A stretch of 47,148 bases of DNA. Origin: an uncultured bacterium (GTDB lineage: Bacteria > Actinomycetota > Coriobacteriia > Coriobacteriales > Coriobacteriaceae). Below, one piece after another: positions 1 through 6,628 of the stretch (position 1 is its first letter; each line of letters begins with the position of its first letter). A model generated the notes under the pieces. It was given only the letters and a program-made list of their open reading frames with translations, had not been told where the DNA came from and made no database searches. The translations under genes were made by a program, and so were the position numbers. The stretch lies in the NCBI GenBank assembly GCA_905216145.1, contig CAJMST010000018.1:1-47148 (forward strand), read 5' to 3'.

Positions 1-67
1 GAGAGAACGCTCCCGCAAACTGCCTCTTGACAACTTATAGGAGCGTCGGTTTTGTCGTATGTGCGAA

Positions 68-108
68 AAGCGCCCCGCAACTGGCTCAATTCCAGTTGCG
101 GGGCGCTT
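68..108. terminator. Strong bidirectional-type terminator hairpin
   Basis: A perfect 17-bp inverted repeat (68-84 pairs with 92-108) encloses a 7-base loop. It lies 51 bases beyond the stop of the small leftward gene at 160-333, so it may end that transcript. It could equally end a rightward transcript entering from outside the window. Runs of T on either side are short. Confidence 0.75.
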
Positions 109-159
109 GCGTTTGCCCAGATAAAACCGACCAAAATAAACCTGGCCCTTTTTGGCAGG

Positions 160-333
160 TTAGTCCCAGAAGCTGTCTTCCTCATCCTCGGACTTGGGTC
201 CGCGGTCGACGTACATCTTATGGGTACGCTTCTCCATTACAAAGGCAAGAATCGCAAATAACAGGATGCCGCCGGCGAAAAGGATGGCAAAACCGGTGCG
301 GGTGCCAAACAAAAAGGAAAAAACTGCGTCCAT
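160..333 (-). CDS. Small single-pass membrane protein, 57 aa, function unknown
   Basis: The translated protein starts MDAVFSFLFGTRTGF, has one hydrophobic segment at about residues 14-33, and then a basic stretch (EKRTHK). It ends in a strongly acidic tail (SEDEEDSFWD). This order, hydrophobic then basic then acidic, predicts a membrane anchor with a short cytoplasmic tail. AGAAGG lies a few bases upstream of the ATG. It is leftward and divergent from serS, with about 110 bases between the starts. It resembles the small uncharacterised membrane proteins (DUF-type) often annotated in coriobacteria, but I cannot assign a function. The gene is too short for ordinary ORF cut-offs. Confidence 0.7.
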   Translation of the reverse strand: MDAVFSFLFGTRTGFAILFAGGILLFAILAFVMEKRTHKMYVDRGPKSEDEEDSFWD

Positions 334-433
334 TGGGTGCCTTCTTGCGTAGTTGAGTTGGGTCGTAAACGCTCATAAGTATATACTTGCCCATACATGT
401 ACAAGGTTGCAACCTAAATGGAATGTATATCGC

Positions 434-440
434 CGGAGGA
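434..440 (+). promoter_or_regulatory. serS ribosome binding site
   Basis: CGGAGGA sits four bases before the ATG at 445. This decides the serS start in favour of 445 over the in-frame ATG at 418, which has no Shine-Dalgarno sequence. Confidence 0.8.
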
Positions 441-444
441 TCTA

Positions 445-1728
445 ATGCTTGATATCAAGTTTGTTCGCGAGAACCCCGATGCCATCGATGTCGCCATGGC
501 TAACCGCCAGACGTCTTGGGATCGCGAGAAGTTCTTTGAGCTCGACGACGAGCGCCGTGCCGTCATCACCGAGGTCGAGGAGCTCCAGGCTACGCGTAAT
601 GCCGAGTCCAAGAAGATCGGCGCCCTGATGAAGGAGGGCAAGAAGGACGAGGCCGAGGCTGCCAAGGAGGCCGTGCGCGCCGTCAACGAGAAGATTGACG
701 GTCTGGCCGAGCGTCGTACCGCCCTCGAGCAGGAGCAGTACGACTTCATGGCTCACCTGCCCAACATTCCTTGCGAGGCCACGCCGTACGGTAAGGACGA
801 GGACGAGAACATCGAGCGTCGCCGCTGGGGCACCCCGCGCGAGTTCGACTTCGACTTTAAGCCGCACTGGGATCTGGGCACCGATCTGGACATCCTCGAC
901 TTCGAGCGTGGCAACAAGCTCTCCGGCAGCCGCTTTACCGTTCTCGGTGGCGCCGGCGCCCGCCTGGAGCGTGCCCTTATCAACTTCTTCCTCGATACGC
1001 ACACCAGCCGTGGCTTCAAGGAGTGGTGGCCGCCTATCGTCGTCAAGCGTCAGACTATGTTCGGCACGGGCCAGCTGCCCAAGTTCGAGGACGACGCCTA
1101 TCATGTCTCGGGCGACAACTTCCTGATCCCCACCGCCGAGGTCGTGCTCACCAATCTGCACGCCGGCGAGGTCCTCGATGCCGACACCCTGCCGCGCCGC
1201 TACACCGCCTTCACCCCCTGCTTCCGCGAGGAGGCCGGTTCCGCCGGTCGCGACACCCGCGGCATCATCCGTCAGCACGAGTTCGACAAGGTCGAGATGG
1301 TCAAGTTCGCTAAGCCGGAGGAGTCCGACGAGGAGCTCGAGACCATGACCGCCGAGGCCGAGTACCTGCTGCAGCAGCTGGGCCTTCCGTATCGCGTGAT
1401 TAGCCTGTGCACCGGCGACTTGGGCTTCTCTGCCCGTCAGACCTACGACGTCGAGGTTTGGCTGCCGAGCTACAACGCCTACAAGGAGATCAGCTCCTGC
1501 TCCAACTGCGGTGACTTCCAGGCTCGCCGCGCCAACATCAAGTATCGCGACCCCGAGAACTTCAAGGGTTCGCGCTACCTGCACACTCTCAACGGTTCCG
1601 GCTTGCCGGCCGGCCGCACCATGGCCGCTATTCTGGAGAACTACCAGAACGCCGACGGCACCATCACGATCCCCGAGGTCTTGCGTCCTTACATGGGCGG
1701 TCTCGAGAAGATCGAGCCGGTCGCGTAA
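445..1728 (+). CDS. serS: Seryl-tRNA synthetase (SerRS)
   Basis: The enzyme charges tRNA-Ser (and tRNA-Sec where present) with serine through a seryl-adenylate, in the cytoplasm. The protein is 427 aa, the usual length for bacterial SerRS. Residues 1 to about 105 form the two-helix coiled-coil arm that grips the long variable arm of tRNA-Ser; the rest is the class II catalytic core. Motif 2 is visible as FTPCFREEAGSAGRDTRGI and motif 3 as GSGLPAGRTMAAILENYQN. The start at 445 follows a good Shine-Dalgarno sequence. The gene stands alone and is followed by a terminator. A tRNA-Ser(GCT) substrate gene lies in this same window at 6216. Confidence 0.98.
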   Translation: MLDIKFVRENPDAIDVAMANRQTSWDREKFFELDDERRAVITEVEELQATRNAESKKIGALMKEGKKDEAEAAKEAVRAVNEKIDGLAERRTALEQEQYDFMAHLPNIPCEATPYGKDEDENIERRRWGTPREFDFDFKPHWDLGTDLDILDFERGNKLSGSRFTVLGGAGARLERALINFFLDTHTSRGFKEWWPPIVVKRQTMFGTGQLPKFEDDAYHVSGDNFLIPTAEVVLTNLHAGEVLDADTLPRRYTAFTPCFREEAGSAGRDTRGIIRQHEFDKVEMVKFAKPEESDEELETMTAEAEYLLQQLGLPYRVISLCTGDLGFSARQTYDVEVWLPSYNAYKEISSCSNCGDFQARRANIKYRDPENFKGSRYLHTLNGSGLPAGRTMAAILENYQNADGTITIPEVLRPYMGGLEKIEPVA

Positions 1729-1751
1729 ATTGGCTGCATAGGGGATATGCA

Positions 1752-1780
1752 AGGGCGCTCCTTCGGGGGCGCCCTATTTC
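1752..1780 (+). terminator. serS terminator
   Basis: AGGGCGCTCC and GGGGCGCCCT pair around a TTCG tetraloop (one G-U pair), 23 bases after the serS stop, followed by ATTTC. The T tract is weak. Confidence 0.75.
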
Positions 1781-1901
1781 GTGCGCAGGTCCATACCATG
1801 CCGTGCGGACAGCTCAATAGAAAACACACGAACAACTGTTCTGTATACAGCCATCTACCTGCTATGCTTTTGCTAAATAAGAGCGAGAGAAAGGGGACGC
1901 G

Positions 1902-2279
1902 ATGGAGCTGTTTGATGATCGGGTGGTTTTGTTTGAGAGCGACGAGGGCGGGGAGTACCTGCTTGTAACGTGTGAGCCGTCTGGCATGGGTGGCCTGGTG
2001 GTTCGACAGACGAGCGAGGGTCCGTTGACACAATGGTGCTTTGAGGAGTCGCCGCATGTGGTCGAGACCTTTGTGACGCACGAGGGACTTGTGGCGCTGG
2101 AGCACTTCTATGGAGTTGGGACTTCCAACCAGGTCGCGCGCATGCTGAGCATCTCGTTTGCCGATTATGATTGTGCCCAGCGGGTGAGATCGCTCCTGAG
2201 GGAACTTGACGCTAAGTTCGACGTGATCGAAAAGCCAATCGATCGTACGGGGAACGGCGGTATATGCGGAGCAGCATGA
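1902..2279 (+). CDS. Hypothetical protein, 125 aa
   Basis: I do not recognise this protein. It begins MELFDDRVVLFESDEGG and is acidic, without a signal peptide or membrane segment. The centre carries alternating hydrophobic residues consistent with a small alpha/beta fold, and a C-terminal helix-rich part (RVRSLLRELDAKFDVI). A purine-rich AGAAAGGGG precedes the ATG at suitable spacing. Codon use resembles its neighbours, so it is probably a genuine native gene. It sits alone between the serS terminator and the tRNA-Arg array, about 80 bases before the first tRNA. No functional inference from context is justified. Confidence 0.7.
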   Translation: MELFDDRVVLFESDEGGEYLLVTCEPSGMGGLVVRQTSEGPLTQWCFEESPHVVETFVTHEGLVALEHFYGVGTSNQVARMLSISFADYDCAQRVRSLLRELDAKFDVIEKPIDRTGNGGICGAA

Positions 2280-2315
2280 CAAAACTGCGTTCCACAAAAA
2301 AGTTTGAGATTGTGC

Positions 2316-2344
2316 TTGACTCCAATAAGCTAAAGTGGTTTTAT
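2316..2344 (+). promoter_or_regulatory. Promoter of first tRNA-Arg
   Basis: TTGACT at 2316-2321 and a weak TTTTAT at 2339-2344 are 17 bases apart, and the -10 box ends 13 bases before the tRNA. That is the same geometry as the better promoters of copies two and three. Confidence 0.55.
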
Positions 2345-2356
2345 ATGTCTTGCGCT

Positions 2357-2433
2357 GCGGCGTTACCTCAGCTGGATAGAGGGTCTGACTACGAATCAGA
2401 ACGTCATAGGTTCGAATCCTATACGCCGCACCA
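2357..2433 (+). tRNA. tRNA-Arg(ACG), copy 1
   Basis: A 77-nt cloverleaf with 7-bp acceptor stem (GCGGCGT/ACGCCGC), a D arm with CCTC/GAGG, and an anticodon stem TCTGA/TCAGA around the loop CTACGAA, giving anticodon ACG (inosine-modified in bacteria, reading CGU/CGC/CGA). The T arm is ATAGG TTCGAAT CCTAT. The 3' CCA is encoded. It is the first of three identical genes. Confidence 0.97.
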
Positions 2434-2442
2434 TTTGAGATT

Positions 2443-2473
2443 AAAGCTCCCGGCAACGGGGGCTTTTCTTTTA
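2443..2473 (+). terminator. tRNA-Arg copy 1 terminator
   Basis: AAAGCTCCC pairs with GGGGGCTTT around the loop GGCAAC, followed by a T-rich tract, ten bases after the tRNA CCA. Confidence 0.85.
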
Positions 2474-2603
2474 CGTAAGCACTGCATGGATTCGAACCTC
2501 GGTCGAGGCGCGGGCGTCAAGAAAACGCGGAGCGTTTTTAGCGAGCGGGCGAGCACGCCGGCAGGCGGGCGAAGCCGGTGCGGATCCGCGCAGCGGATGC
2601 GCG

Positions 2604-2663
2604 GAATCCTATACGCCGCACCAATCGAACTTAAAGCCTCCGGCAACGGGGGCTTTTCTTTTA
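2604..2663 (+). repeat. Duplicated tRNA-Arg 3' end plus second terminator
   Basis: Bases 2604-2623 repeat the last 20 bases of tRNA-Arg (from mid T-arm to CCA). They are followed by a variant of the same terminator hairpin (2633-2656, AAAGCCTCC/GGGGGCTTT). A further inverted T-arm, GGATTCGAACC, lies at 2678-2688, and homology with the repeat unit stops at about 2702. No D arm or anticodon is present, so this is not a tRNA gene. Confidence 0.85.
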
Positions 2664-2745
2664 TGGCAACACCGCATGGATTCGAACCTCGGTCGAGGCG
2701 CGAGCATCTTAATCATCACTTCGTAAAATTTTTCCAAATTGTCGC

Positions 2746-2774
2746 TTGACCCATCGAGGGGTCACGTGCATAAT
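2746..2774 (+). promoter_or_regulatory. Promoter of second tRNA-Arg
   Basis: TTGACC (2746-2751), a 17-base spacer and CATAAT (2769-2774), ending 13 bases before the tRNA. This is a near-consensus housekeeping promoter. Confidence 0.8.
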
Positions 2775-2786
2775 AATCCGTGCGTT

Positions 2787-2863
2787 GCGGCGTTACCTCA
2801 GCTGGATAGAGGGTCTGACTACGAATCAGAACGTCATAGGTTCGAATCCTATACGCCGCACCA
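2787..2863 (+). tRNA. tRNA-Arg(ACG), copy 2
   Basis: Identical in sequence to the copy at 2357, with anticodon ACG and encoded CCA, and with its own promoter. Its terminator hairpin follows at 2873-2896. Confidence 0.97.
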
Positions 2864-3053
2864 TTTGAGATTAAAGCTCCCGGCAACGGGGGCTTTTCTT
2901 TTACGTAAGCACTGCATGGATTCGAACCTCGGTCGAGGCGCGGGCGTCAAGAAAACGCGGAGCGTTTTTAGCGAGCGGGCGAGCACGCCGGCAGGCGGGC
3001 GAAGCCGGTGCGGATCCGCGCAGCGGATGCGCGGAATCCTATACGCCGCACCA
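2787..3053 (+). repeat. 267-bp tRNA-Arg repeat unit, copy 2
   Basis: Same unit as 2357-2623 with no difference seen by eye. The inverted T-arm is at 2918-2928 and the duplicated tRNA 3' end at 3034-3053. A perfect terminator hairpin (AAAGCCTCC/GGAGGCTTT, 3064-3087) follows. Unlike copies 1 and 3, no inverted T-arm follows that second terminator. Confidence 0.9.
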
Positions 3054-3200
3054 ACTGAACTTTAAAGCCTCCGGTAACGGAGGCTTTTCTTATATGTCGA
3101 TATACTTGAGAAGTTGCTTTTGCTGTGTTTGAAAGTATCGAGTCGATTGACTGCGTCAAATGAGTAAAAATCAAATTCGATAACTTTTTTCGAAAAATGC

Positions 3201-3229
3201 TTGACCTTTATTCAGTCGATGTGCATAAT
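3201..3229 (+). promoter_or_regulatory. Promoter of third tRNA-Arg
   Basis: TTGACC (3201-3206), a 17-base spacer and CATAAT (3224-3229), again ending 13 bases before the tRNA. Confidence 0.8.
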
Positions 3230-3241
3230 AATCAACAAGTC

Positions 3242-3318
3242 GCGGCGTTACCTCAGCTGGATAGAGGGTCTGACTACGAATCAGAACGTCATAGGTTCGA
3301 ATCCTATACGCCGCACCA
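3242..3318 (+). tRNA. tRNA-Arg(ACG), copy 3
   Basis: Identical to copies 1 and 2, with anticodon ACG and encoded CCA. Its terminator hairpin is at 3328-3351. Confidence 0.97.
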
Positions 3319-3508
3319 TTTGAGATTAAAGCTCCCGGCAACGGGGGCTTTTCTTTTACGTAAGCACTGCATGGATTCGAACCTCGGTCGAGGCGCGGGC
3401 GTCAAGAAAACGCGGAGCGTTTTTAGCGAGCGGGCGAGCACGCCGGCAGGCGGGCGAAGCCGGTGCGGATCCGCGCAGCGGATGCGCGGAATCCTATACG
3501 CCGCACCA
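3242..3508 (+). repeat. 267-bp tRNA-Arg repeat unit, copy 3
   Basis: Same unit as copies 1 and 2. The inverted T-arm is at 3373-3383, the duplicated 3' end at 3489-3508, and a second terminator at about 3519-3548. A decayed inverted T-arm (GGGTTCGAGCC, 3563-3573) follows, after which homology ends. Confidence 0.9.
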
Positions 3509-3681
3509 ATTGAACTTGAAGCCTCCGGCAACGGGGGCTTTTCTTTTAGGCGGACGCCGCATGGGTTCGAGCCTCGGTCAAAGGGGACTATTTCTCATCG
3601 ACTCGTGTAAGATTTCGAGTATGCGCCTCGGTGAGCCCGTGGCGCGCTCTTTCTTTAGACGACCGATTAGGGTGATATTTC

Positions 3682-6123
3682 GTGGCAGAGCGTCCGACAT
3701 ACAAGCTCAGGTTTCTTGATCCCAAAAAGCGCTTTCCGGCCATGCCCGAGCAGCCTGCGGGACGCTCGTATGGCGTGGTTTGGAAGCTCTTTGGCGAGGA
3801 CCCGCATGAATCATGCTATGTCGTCGAATTCGTCGGCAAAAGCCATGTGTCGCTTTTGGGCTACGTGAGCGTTTCGGGTGAGGTCTATAAGGTGGACCGT
3901 CCCGTTAACGAAGTATCGCTGCCCGACGATCCCGACATGCAGCTGATTCTTGACGAGTCCGATTCCAACATCGGTGAGATTGCAGTCAGGGGTACCGATG
4001 GGACGATGCGCTCCCGGGCGCGAGTCATCGGCTCTCCCGAAGGCACCATGCGCGAACAATCCGATCGCGAGACGTGGAATTCGACGCGCAGCCTTCGCTA
4101 CGGCGAGTTCATGGCCTCGATGTTCTTGCGTTACGTGATATTCGCCGATTCTGAAAACGCTGTCTCAGACACGGCAGGCGGCGACGGCCTCGACGAGGGT
4201 ATGAAAAATGCCGTCGACAAAATCAAACTTGTAAAACTCCCCGAGCCGGTTGAGGTACTGCTGGGTTTTGATTCCACGCCGCTGCCCGATGCAATCGAAA
4301 CGTTGCTCTACCGCATTGACCATACGGATAATCCAAGTGGCATTGAGCGCTATGCCGCCGCCCTTATGAGCGAAATTGACTTGCCCCGCCTGCGCACCAT
4401 CGCCGCCAAGTCCGAGATGAGCCTGGCTCGCATCGATCGCTCAAAGCTGTTCTATCTCAATTTTGATCGTAGTCTGCTAGACCAGGACGAGATTGACACG
4501 CTGCTCGCCATCGAGTGTCGTCTCAACCGCCTCTCCGGCATCTTTGAGCGCATCGGGGCTGGATTGGCCCCTGCGGCATCCTCGCCGAGCCTTGAGGGCT
4601 GCGCGCTCTTTGATGCGTGGCATATCGCCAAGACGACCAACGATGTTCCCCGACTGCTCGATACGGCCTCGAGCGATAACCCGTGGGGCAAACCGGGTAC
4701 GGTGGCTTGCCAGCCGGGCGGCGAGTGGGACGTGCGCACCCGTTTTGCGCGAATCGTTGAGGCGCTCAACGTGGTCACGCGGCTCGACTATACCTATCGG
4801 GCAAACGTTGCCGAGGGGATTATGCTCGTTCGGTTTGGGCAGTCTGTCGTTGATGCCATGCCGCAACGTGAATACGACGCTCAAGATGACGCCTGGCGCG
4901 AGCTGGACGAGGACACGCGCGCGATCTGGGCCGCGGAGCACGATGCGCGCGTGGCACTCACGCTTGCGGCAGCGTGTTTTGCCGCGGGCACCTGCATCAC
5001 GCGCTGCTACGTGCAGATTGCTGCTCCCGACGGTGAGCAGGGCGAGCGTGTTGTCGCAACGTATTTCTTTGAGCGTGCGGCCTATCTGGCCGATTGCGTG
5101 CCTGTCGCCAAGGATCTTGAGAGCATGGACATGGACGATATGCCGTGCAAGCGTGTGCTTGAGGCGTATGAGTCAACCGCTCCGGAGACGATTGAGCCTG
5201 CGGAGGTTCATGCTCGTCCGCGTGATGACCATCGCACGCTGCCGCCGGCGCTGCGCGATCTGCTGCTTGCCGATACGGCTGACGAGTTGGAGGTCATGGA
5301 AGAGGACGACGACCCATACGTGGCCCGTGTTGTTGAATTGCGCGAGCAGGCAAAAGTCGACCGTACAGGTGCTTTTGAAGGCTTTTCCCGTCTTGTCGAG
5401 GAGTTGGAGGCTAAGTGCGCTGTCGCCGAGCTTTTGGCGACAGGTCCGGTTCAAACGCAGTTTTGCGATAACCAGCTGGTACGCATGGTGCTACCGGTGT
5501 TGGAAGAAGACCGCTCTGTGCGAATCCTTCGTGCGCCCGATGCGCTGTACTTTGCCCAGCACGAGATCTGCAGCTTTTACGCCGAGCAAGAGGACTTTGA
5601 ACGAGCGCTGCCCGAGGTGCGCCATCTTTACGATCTGGCGCGCTCGTCCATGCAATCGCACTTTGCGCTCATCAACGTGCTTGCGCGTCTGGAGCGCTTT
5701 GACGAGATTATCGAGGTGGCGCGCCACGGCCTACGTATTGCCAGCGATCGTTCTGCAATTGGCTACCTGTTCTATCGCTTGGCGTTTGCCTATTGGAATT
5801 GCGATCAGCTCGACCTGGCGCTGGCTTGTTACCGTCTGGTGCCGCGCGGCGAGGAGTCGGGCAGCAGCGCGCTGGAAGAAATGCAGGGCCTTATGAATGA
5901 GATGGGCGTCAGCGAGCCTCCGACGTTCGAGGAGGCGGTCGAGACCATCCGCAAGGCTGGACTCGAGCTGCCGCCAGTGTCCGCCGTGACGAATCAGCTG
6001 GCAGATGCCGCTGTGCAACTGGTCGACAACGGCTTCTTTTTCCTGGCACGCGGTTGCATCTTCCAAATGTGGCGCACCATGGGCAACGACGAGCTCGGCT
6101 CCCTTAACCGTTCGCTGGGGTAG
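3682..6123 (+). CDS. Large TPR-containing protein, 813 aa, function unknown
   Basis: The GTG start at 3682 follows a modest AGGGTGAT and gives MAERPTYKLRFLDP. No signal peptide or membrane segment is apparent, so it is likely cytoplasmic. The first 200 or so residues look like a beta-rich domain. The middle is helical and acidic. The region from about residue 590 to 740 shows helical pairs typical of tetratricopeptide repeats (for example ALYFAQHEICSFYAEQEDFE and YLFYRLAFAYWNCDQLDLAL). TPR domains mediate protein-protein contacts, so a scaffold or adaptor role is possible but not shown. It stands between two tRNA loci with no operon partner. I do not recognise the family; a lineage-restricted coriobacterial protein is likely. 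Confidence 0.85.
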   Translation: MAERPTYKLRFLDPKKRFPAMPEQPAGRSYGVVWKLFGEDPHESCYVVEFVGKSHVSLLGYVSVSGEVYKVDRPVNEVSLPDDPDMQLILDESDSNIGEIAVRGTDGTMRSRARVIGSPEGTMREQSDRETWNSTRSLRYGEFMASMFLRYVIFADSENAVSDTAGGDGLDEGMKNAVDKIKLVKLPEPVEVLLGFDSTPLPDAIETLLYRIDHTDNPSGIERYAAALMSEIDLPRLRTIAAKSEMSLARIDRSKLFYLNFDRSLLDQDEIDTLLAIECRLNRLSGIFERIGAGLAPAASSPSLEGCALFDAWHIAKTTNDVPRLLDTASSDNPWGKPGTVACQPGGEWDVRTRFARIVEALNVVTRLDYTYRANVAEGIMLVRFGQSVVDAMPQREYDAQDDAWRELDEDTRAIWAAEHDARVALTLAAACFAAGTCITRCYVQIAAPDGEQGERVVATYFFERAAYLADCVPVAKDLESMDMDDMPCKRVLEAYESTAPETIEPAEVHARPRDDHRTLPPALRDLLLADTADELEVMEEDDDPYVARVVELREQAKVDRTGAFEGFSRLVEELEAKCAVAELLATGPVQTQFCDNQLVRMVLPVLEEDRSVRILRAPDALYFAQHEICSFYAEQEDFERALPEVRHLYDLARSSMQSHFALINVLARLERFDEIIEVARHGLRIASDRSAIGYLFYRLAFAYWNCDQLDLALACYRLVPRGEESGSSALEEMQGLMNEMGVSEPPTFEEAVETIRKAGLELPPVSAVTNQLADAAVQLVDNGFFFLARGCIFQMWRTMGNDELGSLNRSLG

Positions 6124-6172
6124 GCGAAGCTTCCAAGGAGGAAAGGATGCTAGGCAATTAGAAAATTTCCTC

Positions 6173-6201
6173 TTGCCCATCCTTGGCTGTTTGGTTACTA
6201 T
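6173..6201 (+). promoter_or_regulatory. tRNA-Ser promoter
   Basis: TTGCCC (6173-6178), a 17-base spacer and TACTAT (6196-6201), ending 14 bases before the tRNA. Confidence 0.7.
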
Positions 6202-6215
6202 AGAACGGCTGTTAC

Positions 6216-6306
6216 GGAGAGCTGACCGAGAGGCCGAAGGTGCTCGCCTGCTAAGCGAGTATGCCCCAAAAGGGCATCTGGGGTTCGAATCCCCAGCTCT
6301 CCGCCA
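6216..6306 (+). tRNA. tRNA-Ser(GCT)
   Basis: A 91-nt class II tRNA. The acceptor is GGAGAGC/GCTCTCC with discriminator G and encoded CCA. The anticodon stem CTCGC/GCGAG encloses CTGCTAA, giving anticodon GCT for AGC/AGU codons. A long variable arm (ATGCCC/GGGCAT) is present, as expected for serine. The T arm is TGGGG TTCGAAT CCCCA. It is a substrate for the SerRS encoded at 445. Confidence 0.97.
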
Positions 6307-6320
6307 GTACGAATTTGAAG

Positions 6321-6346
6321 AAGGGTCCCATTTGGGGCCCTTTTTT
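6321..6346 (+). terminator. tRNA-Ser terminator
   Basis: GGGTCCC pairs with GGGGCCC (one G-U) around ATTT, followed by six or more T. The same hairpin recurs at 6511-6536 after the duplicated tRNA end. Confidence 0.9.
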
Positions 6347-6361
6347 GTGCGGAGAAAGGAG

Positions 6362-6536
6362 GCTGGGGATTCGAACCCGAGAGGGCACGGGCGTTAAGCA
6401 AACGCGAGAGCGTTTGTAGCCCGTGGGCGAAAAGCCGTCAGGCTTTGAAGCCGGAGGGCATGCGTAGCATGCCCGGACATCCCCAGCTCTCCGCCAGTTT
6501 AACTTTAAAGAAGGGTCCCATTTGGGGCCCTTTTTT
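6362..6536 (+). repeat. tRNA-Ser-linked repeat: inverted T-arm, hairpin core, duplicated 3' end
   Basis: Bases 6362-6378 are the exact reverse complement of 17 bases of the tRNA-Ser T arm and acceptor junction (6281-6297). A core follows whose start (6388-6406) matches the tRNA-Arg repeat core (2511-2529) at 17 of 19 positions, with hairpins AAACGC/GCGTTT and GGGCATGC/GCATGCCC. Bases 6479-6498 repeat the last 18 bases of tRNA-Ser plus the next two. The terminator is then repeated at 6511-6536. The ends 6362-6370 and 6479-6487 are perfect 9-bp inverted repeats. No gene is present. Confidence 0.85.
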
Positions 6537-6552
6537 AATTAGAAGAATGTTA

Positions 6553-6569
6553 GCTGGGGATTCGAACCC
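6553..6569. repeat. Second inverted tRNA-Ser T-arm
   Basis: Another exact 17-base reverse complement of the tRNA-Ser T arm, placed after the second terminator, as at the tRNA-Arg locus. It abuts the terminator of the leftward carboxypeptidase gene. Confidence 0.8.
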
Positions 6570-6570
6570 T

Positions 6571-6602
6571 CAAAAAAAGAGGCATCCTTTCGGACGCCTC
6601 CT
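6571..6602 (-). terminator. Terminator of the leftward D,D-carboxypeptidase gene
   Basis: Read leftward, GAGGCGTCC and GGATGCCTC pair (one mismatch) around GAAA and are followed by seven T. It begins about 30 bases past the stop codon at 6629. Confidence 0.8.
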
Positions 6603-6628
6603 TTCAGTGGACTTATTATTCTTGCGCC

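Larger units (their letters stand above)
2357..2623 (+). repeat. 267-bp tRNA-Arg repeat unit, copy 1
   Basis: The unit runs from the first base of the tRNA to the CCA of a second, partial tRNA 3' end. In order: tRNA-Arg; terminator (2443-2473); inverted T-arm (GGATTCGAACC, 2488-2498); a GC-rich core with three small hairpins (about 2511-2600); and a 20-base duplicate of the tRNA 3' end (2604-2623). By eye all 267 bases are identical in copies at 2787 and 3242, while the spacers between copies differ. Confidence 0.9.

Noticed and set aside
7..46. Inverted repeat ACGCTCC/GGAGCGT at the window edge
   Set aside because: Only 7 bp with a 26-base loop; too weak to call and its upstream context is missing.
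442..1752. Long leftward frame opposite serS
   Set aside because: It is a high-GC antisense shadow; serS motifs and ribosome site are decisive.
2604..2623. A possible additional tRNA-Arg gene
   Set aside because: Only the 3' end is present; there is no D arm, anticodon arm or 5' acceptor strand.
2357..3508. CRISPR array (regular repeats with different spacers)
   Set aside because: Repeats are 267 bp and contain tRNA genes; spacers exceed 160 bp and no cas genes are present.
2464..3610. Open frames in the tRNA-Arg region that would encode proteins with motifs such as HGFEPR or DSNLGRG
   Set aside because: They are translations through tRNA T-arms, terminators and repeat cores, repeated three times, with no independent coding signal.
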